Origin: Beaufortia kweichowensis
Lineage: Eukaryota; Chordata; Actinopteri; Cypriniformes; Gastromyzontidae
Assembly: GCA_019155185.1 (NCBI GenBank)
Contig: CM032815.1
Coordinates: 4,163,001-4,227,000, forward strand
Direction: 5' to 3'
DNA length: 64,000 nt
The notes under the pieces are model-generated. The model saw only the letters and a list, made by a program, of their open reading frames with translations. It ran no database searches and had not been told where the DNA came from. Made by a program: the position numbers and the translations under genes. This document shows positions 31,681 through 44,169 of the stretch, one piece after another; within the stretch, counting starts at the first letter, position 1; every line of letters starts with the position of its first letter.

Positions 31681-31948
31681 GCGAGATCAAAGTGTTGCGC
31701 GGGCACATATAGTCTCGCGCTCCCGTCTGCGCGGTCAGTTCAGCAGAGTCGAGAGCGCGAGCAGCACTGTGCAGCAACATCTCATTATCGGACTGTTGCA
31801 TGATGCTTTTTCACTCGGACTTTCTTCACTATCAAAACACGGATTAAGGGACATTAACAGCTTTGCCTGGAGAACTGGATTTAAAATAAGCAACACTTTT
31901 GGATTACTTTGACTCGAGCAGCATTTGGTTGGCGTCGGTCTGATATAG
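31680..31948 (+). promoter_or_regulatory. wnt11: wnt11 core promoter and 5' UTR exon 1
   Basis: This is a locally GC- and CpG-rich patch in AT-rich surroundings. GATCAAAG at 31685-31692 is the complement of the TCF/LEF consensus CTTTGATC. A TATA-like ATATAG follows at about 31708, and TCAGTT near 31736 could be the initiator. A GT donor after 31948 (ATATAG|gtgagg) ends a non-coding exon. Its partner acceptor is cag| at 33259. Promoter assignment is inference from position and composition. Confidence 0.55.
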
Positions 31949-33259
31949 GTGAGGATACAAATGCATTCTCGTGCGCAAGGTTTGTGGTGAATGCATGTGA
32001 TGGTTATTACGCGTTCATTTTTAACGTTTGCACAAAGATGTTTTAGTTTAATGTATAATAATCGTCTCGTGATGCACATTAAAGGTAATTGACAGGGCAA
32101 TAATTTACAATAATGCATTGATTGTTGGCCATACAGTGGAGCTATATGTGAACTAATTACATTTTAAGTGAACCTCTATTTTCCTCTCATCATTTTATTG
32201 TTTTGTGAGTTAAAGGTACAGAAGAATATAAAAGATATAGCGCAATCTTAAAGAAACCGCAGATTTACAGGGGTTTGCCGGATTAATTTTATATATATAC
32301 AAATATATTTTAATATAACAAAATGATTCAACCATTCTTTTGTTCATTTACTTTATTTATCAACATCAACTTAATGCACATTTAAAACACCTAAAGTTGT
32401 TTAATATATTTATATCACATTTAAGCGTTTAGATATACGTTCTGAAAAAAAGTGGAAGATAGATTTTAGCTAGACATAGGATACAAACGGAACTCAATTT
32501 GTTTTTAGTGATTTATCTTTATGGTTTGTAATGCACACTGTAATAAAAATAACTGTAATTATTGTTTTTCAAGATGTAATAGCTACTTACATTTGTAAGC
32601 TACAACATAATTGTAAGCACAAATTTTAAAGTAAAGTTTTATATAGTAGTCTGGCTAGGCATATAGACAGAAGGGGAAAACGAAAAAAAAAACTTGCAAT
32701 CTGGACAATCGTCTCGTGCTTGAGGCCAGACCTGTATGTCCACTGGGAAAGAGTATGTATTTATTACTCGCCTAATCCATCAGGTGAAATAATCTGAAAA
32801 TACTTTTTTTTACTGTCACCGCCATATTTACTTAAGAATGAACGCGCAGCAAAGTACAACACTTGTCTATTAAACATGTATGTTTTGTACTGTGTGTTTT
32901 TCAGTTGTTGGATAAGTGAGATGTAGCCTATTTAAATAAAATAGAAAATCATAATAATATAGTTAAATAGTTTAAATTTAGCAATAAGCATAGCCCTTCT
33001 TACCACAAAAAAATCTGCTAAACCGAAGACACTTAAAAAATTTTAGTTTTAGTTCTTCTACAACATCAAGAATATTATTAATATTGCTAATAATAATTTG
33101 TGATACAACTATTAAAGTGTAGACTGCGTTTTTCACTTTTTAAGTTTGTGTAGGCTATATCTTAAAACGTGAGATGTTGCACCAAATAACCTACATTATT
33201 GTGTCTGTGTATTTATGTGATCAATATCTGATTAAATATTTTATTTATCTTTGAAGCAG

Positions 33260-33473
33260 GAGAGGAATAAAGACGGAATAAGTGGCATGGCTCTTGGCTT
33301 TTAATTGTAACTGTGGCAGAAAGTCGTGGGGTCAGCGCGCGCACCTGCATCAGTCTCTTCTAAACGAGCTGGATCTTATTCTACAGCATCATGAAGCGCA
33401 CATTTCATTCACTTCCGCTCTGTATCTTCACATTCCTGCTCCTGTCAAAGGAGTGCACTGGAATCAGATGGCT
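33260..33473 (+). CDS. wnt11: wnt11 first coding exon (signal peptide)
   Basis: The exon opens after gaagcag| at 33259 and ends at CT|gtaagt. The first 131 bases are 5' UTR. Translation starts at 33391 with MKRTFHSLPLCIFTFLLLSK, a clear signal peptide (basic start, hydrophobic core), followed by CTGIRWL, the start of mature Wnt11. The exon ends in phase 2. Confidence 0.9.
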
Positions 33474-36400
33474 GTAAGTTGCTCTTTATTCTGTCTCTTT
33501 CCACTGATTTAAAATATATTGACAATGCGTTCATTTAATTTTCAAACCATGACCTGCTTAAAAAACAAACGACAAATGGTAATGTTATCTATTCCAAATA
33601 CAGTTATGAAGCATTAGCTGTTTACTATTAAAACCATTACAAAATTTGGGCCTTCCCAGTAGGATTTAATGGTGTTCCATTGTTTTTCAGCAATTTAACC
33701 CAACCCATTACCAGTTGAGAACCACGGAGACCATTATAATTTCCATTAAAACCAATATAATTCCCATTATAACCATTCAATCCATTTACATTTCTGTGAT
33801 GGTTTCTGTTTTCTAAGCAGGGTAAATGATGATAATTTTGAAACAATTCATGTTGTCTTGAAAGTTAGGTACAAAAAAATTTAAACAATGGAGCTTCACC
33901 AAGTATATTGTTACATTACACAGACCATCCTGTTAAATCCAGTCCTTGACAACAAAAAATTCCTGGTAACACATGATTTCTACAGAATATTTTGTATTCA
34001 CATAATCTCACTGTTGATCATTGAGAAACTGGGACATTAAGGGGCCATTTTGCATGAGCAAGATGTTGGTAAGGGTTTCCACAGTCTTGTTATTTCATGG
34101 CAAGAAATGCAAAACAGATGCCGTAATAAACACCTGTGTTCCCTGGATAACGAAGAAGGAAGGTTGTGTTTGAGTGCGTGTGTAGGTTAAGACACGGGTC
34201 TGTCAGTCACAGCATATCATGGAACATAAAGTGGCAGCTCTTAATCTGAAACAGGCAAAGGCAGAGAGAGCATTAGTCAGTTCTCACGAATATGAGTGAT
34301 GCATGTGTATATGTGTTTGTAAAAGAGAGCCGGTATCATAGTAACAAAAACAAAAATCTTTCCACAATCCATATTCTTAATCTTTAATATTTCTATTAAA
34401 GAACATTTGTCTTTGAAATAAAAAAAATAGCTAAACAATTTCAGGCTGCCAGGTTACATTCAGTGATCCACAATGTTTTATATTTTTGGTGTTGAAGAAT
34501 GATTCCTCTAGTAATGTCTGACAGCTTCTTTACCATGGTACATTGGATAGTGTTTTAACCATATCCAAATTATTTTGCGGATAAATGATTCCCCCCCCCC
34601 GATTACTCTTTGGTGATTTTCTTCTTTCCACGCAATGCCGAAATACCCCCTTCTTCCATTTTGGTCTAATCTTGATTGATTATCTCTGGGAATGGGTTGT
34701 TGTTTGCATGCCTTTGTGAGCGAGACACTGAACAATTTTAGCCCGCAGCTCAAATGCGTGCAAGAACGCTTTTGCAAACACATTTATGCTGTTGATGATA
34801 ATGTTAAAATTTGGCTTCAATGATACATTTTGGTTAAGCAGATTATTGGCCTGGGATTTTAGTTCAGTGTTTTTTTACCATAAAGTTTTTCCATCACCTG
34901 AATTTTAATCTGAAATTTAATCATTTTTTAAACGTATTTTGAAAAAACAATGAAGCAGCTACAGCATTTAAGCCGTTTAAATAAATATATCCAGTTTACA
35001 CCCAGCCATTGTTTATATAAAATATACATAACCCTTCTCATCCAGGTCACTATCGCAGACCACACAACACATCAACAAGACCCAGCACTGCAAGACGTTG
35101 CCAGGTCTTGTCTCGTCTCAAGCCCAGCTCTGCAGGAGCAACCTGGAACTCATGCAAACCATCATCCAAGCTGCACGGGAGGTGAAAAAGGTCTGCCAGA
35201 AAACCTTTGCAGACATGCGCTGGAACTGTTCCTCTATTGATGCTCCAAAATTCCTCCCAGACCTGGAACGAGGTGAGTTACTGAAGGAATTGTGTCCAAG
35301 ACGATGTGCAAGAATTGTTTGGTTTTACAATTCCTGTCTTCATTGTGTAAATGTATACACAGATTTGGAGATTGCTATAAAATGCTTATTGTAAATTATT
35401 GTGAAAGGGCACAGCTCATCCATTGCCAGTCATTTTAAGCAAACTGAAGTGACCACACACCTCTTTATACCAGAATGTGGTTTCCATTGAGGCCGTAATT
35501 TCTCTGAGGAGCTCATCTAATTGTTGCGGGAAAAGTTTATAGGGCAGTGCTTTAAAAGAGCTTTAAACACTCTCGCTCTGGGTAAAACATGCCAGTTAAA
35601 TTCTGAAAATTCTGAAAAAAGCATCATGCCCATCCGAAAACCTCCGACCCACAGAATTCTTGCGCCTTGTTCTCTTTTTTCCTCAAGCTGTGTTTGATGT
35701 AAGGCTTCAGACGAGCATTTACTGTGAATCCTAAACAATGGGATCCATTCTTTTCTATGAGAGATGCTATTGAGTTAGTCATTTAGCAGTGAACGCAGAA
35801 CTGCCTTTTTCCTCTCTGTTCTGGTTTCCGAGTCATTTAAGGCCCACATTTTAAAGTTATTGCTCTGCGGCTGAGCCCGTGTTTCATTTTGCACTGTCAT
35901 CCAATTAAAAAAATATGAAATCAATTAGGTATGTCAAGCCGTGACTTTTGGTTATGAAACTGATCTTTTCGTCCACCTTCTCCAGGCTTTATTACTACCC
36001 GGTGGATTGTCTTAAATTTCCACACTAGCGCACGCAACCACGCTTTGACGGGTAGTTAAATTGTCCTCCCTATTTATTTATTAAGAGCCTTTACCGAGAC
36101 GCGAACGCCGCTGGACGGTCAAAGTAAATCTCGTTGAAGTTTCAGAGAAACCTACGCAACATTGCATAGCGTTTGCTTTTGTCAGAAGTCAAAGTCTCTC
36201 ATAAGTGCAGTACTAAGGAGACGGCCTTTGATGTACCTTGTCCAGGGTCACACTGTGCCTCTCCTGTTTCCACCCCTATTATTCTGTCATGACATATGTG
36301 AACCGTGTGAGAAGTTCCATAATCTCCGCCATTATCCTTTCATACCGCAGTTTGACGGGCTGCTTGTTTTCTCATACTGCTTTACTTTTCCAGTTCCCAG

Positions 36401-39400
36401 TGAAGGGAGGAAAGACGCTGGAAGTGCGGAGGATTCAGAATGTTGTTTTTTGATTACATAAATCTGTTTTAATTTATTATCTCTCTCTGTCTTAGCAAAT
36501 TACATGAATCTGTTTTAATTTATATTCTCTCTTTGTGTTTTTCTCTTAGGAACGAGGGAGTCTGCGTTCGTGTACGCACTCTCCGCGGCAGCTATAAGTC
36601 ACACTATAGCACGTGCATGCACCTCCGGAGACCTGAGGTTGTGCTCGTGTGGTCCCATTCCAGGTGAAATACCAGAACCCGGGTATAGGTGGGGTGGCTG
36701 CGCTGATAACCTGCACTATGGTCTTCTCATGGGCTCCAAGTTTTCAGACGCCCCTATGAAAATGAAGAAGAAAGCTGGCTCGAACGCCAACAAGCTGATG
36801 CATCTCCACAACAGTGAAGTTGGCAGACAGGTAGAGGAAACTACATTAACTGTATGACAGCGCTGATCCAATACAAATCACATGATTTAATCTGCTCCAA
36901 ATCACTTTTCCAGGCAGTTCTGTGCATAGTCACAACACAGATACAAAAAGTTAAACATTAAAGCAAAAAAAATGCCTTGTAAGCCGTGTGGATAAGATCA
37001 AAGACTGTCATTGTAAGAATCTAAATTCACTCCATAATTTTTCTTGCATACAGGCTTTGCGTGATGCTCTTGTCATGAAGTGCAAATGCCATGGCGTTTC
37101 TGGTTCCTGCTCCATTCGGACCTGTTGGAGAGGCCTACAGGACCTGAAGGACATCGCTATGGACTTGAAGACCAAGTATTTGTCGGCCACTAAGGTGGTC
37201 CATCGGCCCATGGGCACACGCAAGCAACTCGTCCCCAAGGACATCGACATCCGGCCAGTCCGAGAGAATGAACTGGTCTATTTGCAGAGTTCACCGGACT
37301 ACTGCTTAAAGAACGATAAGATGGGATCTTTTGGTACTCAGGACAGGTGAGACTAATTTACACATTATGTATTTCAGGGCTTAACTGTGTTTTTATTGCC
37401 CCAAAACAACAATAATGCAATATTAACAATTATTATTTTTATATATATTGTACATATTTTTTGTTATATATTTTTATAAAATCACGGTGACATTTTAGTC
37501 CATTCCTTGCGGTCTTATTGGAGGGTGACGGCACCTTGCGTGAGAATCTGTACATATTGTAGTAGCTCGCAAAGCCAGATTTGCATTGTGTGCGTGTGTG
37601 TTAACACACGTGTCCCTGACATGTCCAAAGTGACAGTGTCCTCTTTACGTTATCAGAGGTTGTCTGTGAGTAACGCAGCTATTCACAGAGCTAAGAGCAC
37701 TCAGTTGATACCGCACCGCACACAAAGATTAGCCTGACAATGAATTCTTCCTGCTTATTTCCTATTGCTTTATCAGTGGAGGCTCAGGTGTAGATACAAG
37801 TAAGAATGGAATAAGGTCTGCTTCCTTTCTTTTGTTTTGTTTGTTTTTAAATTATTCTTGGTTAAGCTACATTGAATTGTTGGTTTGGAATTTTTAGTAA
37901 CCTGCTACTTCGTGCACAACGGTACAATTACTACAACATGGCTCATTTTTTGGAGGCGTATTGATTATTTAAAAATTGACAGCAACAGCAATATGAAAAA
38001 AGATAACAAGGTTTCACAAATGATTGCAATTATTATTTTTTTAATTATTTTTTTAGATTTATTCTTTTTCAGTTCATTGAGAGTTCAGTCTTTTGAGGTC
38101 AGCATACCGATAACCTGGAGACATGCTGCATGTCAGGTGCACTCAACAGCAAGTGCATCCTCAACATTAGCTCAGATAAGCCCACTTACACGTGCTCTCT
38201 CTGTTCATATATATAGTGCTATACACTTAGTCACAAGACACTGGTGTGTTCTGTAAGTATTAAAGAATGTCAACAGGGACCATTGTGTGTTACACTTGTT
38301 GCTTCCATGGTGGTCTCTGGAATGTTAGGGTGGTCATCTGTTTAACTTACCCAATCTAACCTATACCTGCATTTGAAACACATCTGCAGACCTTAAACAT
38401 AAGTGTGTTTTGATGTCTGTTTTATGTGAGGTATAATACCACAGGATGTTGCAATCCCATTTACCTCTTATATCACCTTCTTAATCAAAAAAATTCAATT
38501 ATAAAAGAATTGAAATAGGGAGGACAAAGACTTTTTTAGAAGCATAACATTTTTCTTTTTTCTTTTTCTTTATTGTAACAAAAAAATTAGTTAAATAGTT
38601 AATATTTATCTATCACAGCAAGTTTGCTGTACTGCTGAAAATTGAAAAATAAAAAATCCTGTTTGGAATATAAACTTTTTTTGGGGGGGATTAAAATGAT
38701 AACTAGACATTCATGAGATTCACCCGTAACATCTTATTGAAACGGGGGGGCAGGAAGCTGCTATCATTGCCCTTTCATTGTGGTTTGGAGGGTCTTAAGA
38801 TAATGAGTCTGAGTGTGAGCCTAACTAAAGCTGCTGAGAGGGGATAACATGCAATCTGATTCGGCGATGAGAGACAAGCTAGATCAACCCTAAACATATC
38901 TCATCTTTCTCATCTAAGGTTACATTGCTCTCAATGTTCCGCATGTTGCATTTTAGCCCACAAGGTTCTTATTAATGAAATTAGTACATTAGAAGTTCCG
39001 ACGGATAACATCCCAAAGGCTTAGAGATGACCATCACTAAAAAAAACACTGCGGTCTGTTCCTGAGAACTATTAAAGTTATCCGTTTTGACTTTGAGGTA
39101 AAATAAATTCAGCTCACAGTTGTTAAAGTGTAAAAAACAGATCACCCTTATTAGCAGGTTTGCAATGAAAGTGAGGGTGTTTTGTTTTAAGGTGCTTTTT
39201 AAAGATAAGTTTAATTTTGATTAAAATTAAATGTTGAATTGTAACATAGAATTTAAAGTTTTAAAACACATGCTACCCGTTGAAACCAAAAATATATTTC
39301 CCAGACTTACCATTGACCTGGGAACGACTTTTTTAAGCGACAGCTTTGTTCTAGTCTTAAATAACAGCATTCTTCTCTCTCTCCTTTTCATAGTAGCCAT

Positions 39401-40537
39401 ACTCTCTGTCTCTCAGCACCCTGGCCATTAACACCACACAATTATAAAACAATGCACTTACGCAGAGAGGGCTACACAGAGGCCGACCCCTAGTGTATAG
39501 AATGTGATTTATGACAGGGCTATTTCTTGCTTACTTAAGATGCCTTAGGCTTCAGTAAATGAAGGCCATGATCTGCTCCAGCTAGACTTAAGTCCTACAG
39601 AAAATGGTCCCTGGGTACAAATCACCAGGCTTTTAAGAGCTGTAAGGAGGTTTGGAGCTCCTGGATTATTACTGTATGTGGCTGAACTAAATGTTCACCT
39701 CGGTGGTTGCATATGGTTTTAAAAAAGTTCAGTAAATGCTCACACGGTAACAGAGAGATGTTTGGTTGTCTATTTGTGGTAATATTTTTATACTTATTGC
39801 TGAAGTCTCATCTTTGGATAGTTTCAGATAATGGAAAGGACAGTCGGCTAGTCAACTATAGTGAGGTTGACTAGTTTATTTTGGTATTTAATTATTTTGG
39901 TATTTAATTATTTTGGTATTAATTAAAAGTATATTTATAGTGGTTTTGCTATAATAATCATTTAATATAATATAAAAAATGCATAGGAAATCTTATTTGA
40001 CCTGATAAATGTCACTGCACATGTTAAGTATACACATGAAAATGCACTATCCCAAACTATAATATTTAAAATTTTAGATTTTCATTTTTTTACATTTTTT
40101 AAGTCTTTTATTTGAGTTATTTTTATTTTATTTTTTTAAACGTCAAATATTTATTCTTGAGTCTTAGACCTTTTCATTAATATATAGTTTGTCATGATTA
40201 GATTAGAATTCAACAGTGAAATATTAAAGTGCTCCACCTGCCGATGAAACCTACCGACTACAGATTTGTCACTCTACACATCCTTAATTTTAGAGCTTTT
40301 TATTGGCATGGCACACTCTCTGTGTCTCTGTGTCTGATTCTTCTCCTCTCTCTCCTCTGCAGGCAATGCAACAAGACGTCCAGCGGCAGTGACAGCTGTG
40401 ATCTGATGTGCTGTGGCAGAGGCTATAACCCTTACTCAGAGAGGCTGGTGGAACGGTGCCACTGCAAATATCACTGGTGCTGCTACGTCACATGCAAGAA
40501 GTGTGAGAGGACTGTGGAGAGATACGTGTGCAAATGA
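33391..40537 (+). CDS. wnt11: Wnt11 secreted signalling ligand
   Basis: Wnt11 is a secreted lipid-modified glycoprotein that signals through Frizzled receptors, mainly the planar-cell-polarity/calcium branch, in gastrulation movements and in heart and neural-crest development. Coding exons: 33391-33473, 35046-35272, 36550-36830, 37054-37346, 40363-40537, giving 352 aa in continuous phase. Signs: a signal peptide at 1-24; the Wnt motif CKCHGVSGSC at residues 207-216, whose Ser213 is the expected palmitoleoylation site; RWGGCADNL; many paired cysteines including the C-terminal CDLMCCGRGY and HCKYHWCCYVTC; N-glycosylation sequons such as NKTQ and NCSS; the end ERYVCK. It is complete with no breaks. 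Because it sits beside thap12 as in mammals, it is likely the WNT11 orthologue (the copy long called wnt11r in zebrafish), not the silberblick paralogue. Confidence 0.96.
33650..33790. repeat. CCATT-rich imperfect tandem repeat in wnt11 intron
   Basis: Short units such as accattataat, ttccattaaaacc and ttcccattataacc follow each other just downstream of the signal-peptide exon. Probably a decayed repeat; no gene content. Confidence 0.55.
35046..35272 (+). CDS. wnt11: wnt11 coding exon 2
   Basis: Phase 2 in, phase 1 out. Encodes SLSQTTQHINKTQHC to ADMRWNCSSIDAPKFLPDLER, with the conserved QLCRSNLELM segment. Confidence 0.93.
36550..36830 (+). CDS. wnt11: wnt11 coding exon 3
   Basis: Phase 1 in, phase 0 out. 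Encodes TRESAFVYALSAAAISH, ARACTSGDLRLCSCGP and RWGGCADNLHYGLLMGSKF, ending HNSEVGRQ. Confidence 0.93.
37054..37346 (+). CDS. wnt11: wnt11 coding exon 4 (lipidation motif)
   Basis: Phase 0 in, phase 2 out. Contains KCKCHGVSGSCSIRTCW with the acylated serine (Ser213) and the stretch VVHRPMGTRKQLVPKD. Confidence 0.94.
39848..39922. repeat. Palindrome followed by a 16-bp tandem repeat (wnt11 intron)
   Basis: CTAGTCAAC at 39848-39856 and GTTGACTAG at 39866-39874 form a perfect 9-bp inverted repeat. It is followed by three copies of a 16-bp unit (ttattttggtatttaa). Confidence 0.7.
40000..40232 (+). repeat. Dispersed repeat family A, copy 2 (in wnt11 intron 4 of the coding region)
   Basis: Has gataaatgtcactgcacatg, tacacatgaaaatgcactatccc, aatatttattcttgagtct and gtcatgattagattagaatt in the same order as copy 1. 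It ends about 130 bases before the last wnt11 exon. Confidence 0.75.
40363..40537 (+). CDS. wnt11: wnt11 last coding exon
   Basis: Opens after ctctgcag| in phase 2. Encodes the cysteine-rich C-terminal region from QCNKTSSGSDSC to ERTVERYVCK, stop TGA at 40535-40537. Confidence 0.95.
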
Positions 40538-41875
40538 GTCGCCCGTCCATCTCTACAGTCATTACCGACAACCACGCCGATCCCGTCACGTCACCTCGTG
40601 CCTACTCTCAGCCAAACTAATCTAAAGCAGATCTGGAAGACTCTGTTATAACAGGACTAGATTAATTCTCATTTTAACAAAACTGCTGAATTCTCACACT
40701 TGACCTTTGGCCAAACATAACCAAAGCACTATGTTACCAACAAGGCTTACGTTCGTGTTATGCTTTTCCAGCTTGTATACTTTTGAGAAGAAATGATTTA
40801 TTTTTGTTTAATGAACATTTATAGAAAAACGACAATTCAAAAGTTGGAATATTTTTCACTGCACATCTGAACACGATTTTGTCGAAAATATCCAGCTATT
40901 GGTTTTTCTCAAAAAGTCGCCGTCCCCGGGAGAATATTTTCTCCTTTTTTTTTTTACCTAAAAAATACACTCCTTTAACTGGATCTTGAGAAGTCTATTT
41001 TGTTACGCAGTACCTGGGTCTATTTTTAAAAGTACATTTTCTCATATTTTGGCAAGAAATGATTTTCTGCGCTCTTTTAGACCCATGCTTTGGAATTGGT
41101 CAGCTGTTCCAAAGGATTCCACATTCCGAGTTCTAAGGGATTCAGACCTCAAACTCAGATGGTACTTTACTTTCACAAGTTAAGACTGTTTAATAGACTG
41201 AAAACACAAAGAAAGTGTTGAACATGAAAGGGAACTTCGAATACATCTAATGGATGAGGAACTGTGCAATGGCTTCCATCTGTTGGGTCTGATACTTCAG
41301 TGCTAAGCTGTTAGAGGAAAACCTGCATTTATTCCACATATATAAGCACAGACATTGGACTATATGTTTTGTGCCATGTTACATTTTCACTCGACGTAAA
41401 AAGTGCAGGCGTTCAAATACCAAACCGTACAGAGTTCGTCTATACCACCCTTCATGAACCACTTATCTGTGGATGTACATACTGTCATTTTTGTATGCTG
41501 AATTAAAAAAAGAAATATTTATAAACTAATTAAAAATCTTTACCATTTAAATCTGCAAGGCTGATTCTTTCGTGTTACTAAATTTAATTCAGGTTCACTT
41601 TCATGACTGGTTGCGCAAGATGGATTGCAAAAACAAAACCACTCTTAACCATTATTTCCATGGTTTTAACATAGTTATCATTAATTTACGTTCTTTGTCT
41701 TGTACAAATAACAATTTAGCACAATTACGCATGACACTCATATAAATCATCTTACACTTGTTATTGTTTCGATTGAAGGCACTCAATGATTGGTCTGTCA
41801 AACGTAAAAACCTTGGGAAAGTGTTTGTTTGGACACCATACCTCAATAAATAACAATGTAGTGTTAAGAGAACCT
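40538..41875 (+). other. wnt11: wnt11 3' UTR with alternative poly(A) signals
   Basis: No reading frame. ATTAAA at 41502-41507 and AATAAA at 41845-41850 (followed by a GT-rich patch) are candidate end signals. AUUUA-type motifs (ttatttttg, atattta) occur, as in short-lived signalling mRNAs. Which signal is used cannot be told. Confidence 0.5.
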
Positions 41876-41934
41876 AATCGCTTGGCACATCGTGCTCAAC
41901 TCTTTCCAGCATGTAATTGTCCATTACTCATGGG

Positions 41935-43226
41935 CTTGTAAGTAAAATTTGTTTTATTCAAGTTTTACAATAACAAAGAAGATGAAATGGAGTGAAATAG
42001 TACATTGCATAAAATAAAACAGTTTGGGCTCAATTCTGAACCTGAACCTGTATATACTGCTTTAGCCATAATTGGTACTCATAGTATGATCAGAGCTGAA
42101 AGGGATTTTCAGTGCACCTTGGCTTTAAATCTGTTTTAACACTTTGAGGTCATGAGCACCACCAGGTGAGCACATGTTAGCCATCTTGTCCAAGACCAAG
42201 AAAGCAAAATCGTGCCAAAAAACAGACAACGCACATCCAGCCAGATTTAACATAGACACAAAATGTTAATAATTTCAAATAGAGATTTGAATGTTTTAAA
42301 CTAATTGGTGTATGTACAGCTGTCTATTCGTCACCAGAAATCAGTGTGGATGTGATTAGCACATATTTTGAGAAGATTTTAATGATGAAAGTGCACATTT
42401 TATATAAAGAACAGTTCTGTCGTTTAAGCTTGCCAAGCTGTCACAGACTGTACTCGGGCCAAGATCAACTCTGGTGTTTTTATACATGTTGAGCAAAATC
42501 CAGAAACAGAAAATCATTTGTATGGGAGTCCGCTGAGAAAGAAGCAACATCATACATCAAATTTCAATCCAATTATAAACCAAATACAATTTCAGAGAGT
42601 AGCAGCTAGCTCCTTACTTCCAAATTTCCAAGTAGTGTTGAAGCAAACTTTCAACGCGGATTAGTGTGTAATCCGTTTAAGCAATGTGGGTTTATTATCA
42701 TGATGTCATTCATTTCAGATAACCCTGCCATTAAAATGCACAAAAATACATGTGGTTGGTCGCATTACATGTCAGTCAGACAGCCACTTTTTGTCTTCTT
42801 GTGGGTGAACCTTGGTCAGAAAAAGATTTTAAATGGACCAGACGTGATGCAATAATCAAAAGTTTGGCTACACAATTAAAACAAATAGAGTAGCACAGTT
42901 ATAGTCTTTTGGTGTCTGGTCAAAAATCTGCTATTAGATGTCTTAAGTTCATGTGTGTGTCTAAGTACAGGCCTTTCTGTGGGGCAGGTATAGGATGAAA
43001 TAGCAGTCTTGTGCAGGTGGGTGGGGTACCTCAGCACCCACAGCTAGGTCTGTCGACAGACTCAAGGACGCCTCTGTCAGTGGTGTGCCCTATAATGGCA
43101 GCTGGATGTGGGGGTTTGGGGTGTTAGTCGCCCACGTCTTCTCTCTGTCAAAGAGGTCTAAGCTATCACCAACACCGGGCACTGTTGCCTGATGATTGAG
43201 GAGACACATGACTGAGTAACCCGTTA
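41935..43226 (-). other. Possible 3' end of a convergent minus-strand gene
   Basis: On the minus strand, a pyrimidine-rich acceptor (ttactcag|) at about 43227 opens a stretch ending in a stop at 43090-43092. Its frame reads GVGDSLDLFDREKTWATNTP with codon use that looks coding. The complement of tttatt at 41953-41958 is AATAAA, fitting a 3' UTR. Mammalian synteny predicts UVRAG in this orientation, but I do not recognise the sequence as UVRAG. Treat as tentative. Confidence 0.25.
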
Positions 43227-43879
43227 AAAAGAACAGAAGTGACGGTGCACAGGGTCTAAAATTAACTTTCTGGCACATTTGCCAACAATGAGTAAGAAAA
43301 TTAATCTGGTTGTTAAATCATGATGTAAGGAATACAGTTTCCAGGTCCAAGCCTCCACCCTTCTAGTGCTACTATTTAAACAAACCATTTGTGAACACTA
43401 TTTATTTATATCACACATTTAAGATAAACTTTTATAAACTCAATATCACAGAATCTCCAACAATAATTTTTCATTATATATTAAAATGAATATTTTTGGC
43501 CACCTGGAATTTTATTAGGGAGATAAAGGTTAGAATCATAGTTTTACAGCACACCATGAGTGTATATTTGTTGTGTGCTTTTGGCATTTGGACCGGAAGC
43601 GTTGGTGCGTGACGTCACACTTAACAAGCGGATTGGCCATATATATCCTCATCCTCAAAATCCAAATTATTGTGTCATATTATTGTGATAGTGCCATAAT
43701 CCCTATGAGCTGAGACAGTCTCATATCTCAGGAAAATGCACTGTCCCTTTTACACAAATGAGACATTGTGGCGCCTTTTGTTTTTTATTTATGTTTTATG
43801 TGAGTAATATGGCTGCCCACATGCACAAAAATAGATAAATAAAGAAAATAAACAAAAGACGCTTACATTACAGTTACAT

Positions 43880-44082
43880 TACAGCGGAAGTCAAAGTGGA
43901 TTGTGGGATCTCCAGTCATTCCGAGTACACGCGAGTCGCGTGAGATTTTTGCGTTACGTTTGTTTATGTTTTGATTGGAATCGCGTGAGTCACTTACATG
44001 CGTGAAGCCTGGATTATCCTTTAACAATTCGACTTAAACCATGTATTATGTTGCAGTTCTTTTTGAAGTTTCCAGCTAACAG
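43880..44082 (+). other. Promoter-like patch with a THAP-exon-1-like end
   Basis: A CpG-containing stretch ends with FFLKFPANR and a phase-2 donor AG|gtgaga at 44082. This is the same way THAP first exons end (FFRFP...R, phase 2). The zinc cysteines and a proper start are not seen, so it may be a THAP fragment or coincidence. Confidence 0.2.
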
Positions 44083-44129
44083 GTGAGAAACTTTGTTTTA
44101 TTTAGTCACATTTTTACTCTTACTCGCAT

Positions 44130-44131
44130 GG

Positions 44132-44164
<33 letters not shown>
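44130..44164. repeat. (CT)n microsatellite
   Basis: About 17 uninterrupted CT units. Confidence 0.95.

Positions 44165-44169
<5 letters not shown>

Noticed and set aside
31363..31803. 146-codon frame overlapping the wnt11 promoter
   Set aside because: No family likeness; it runs through the probable transcription start and 5' UTR of wnt11.
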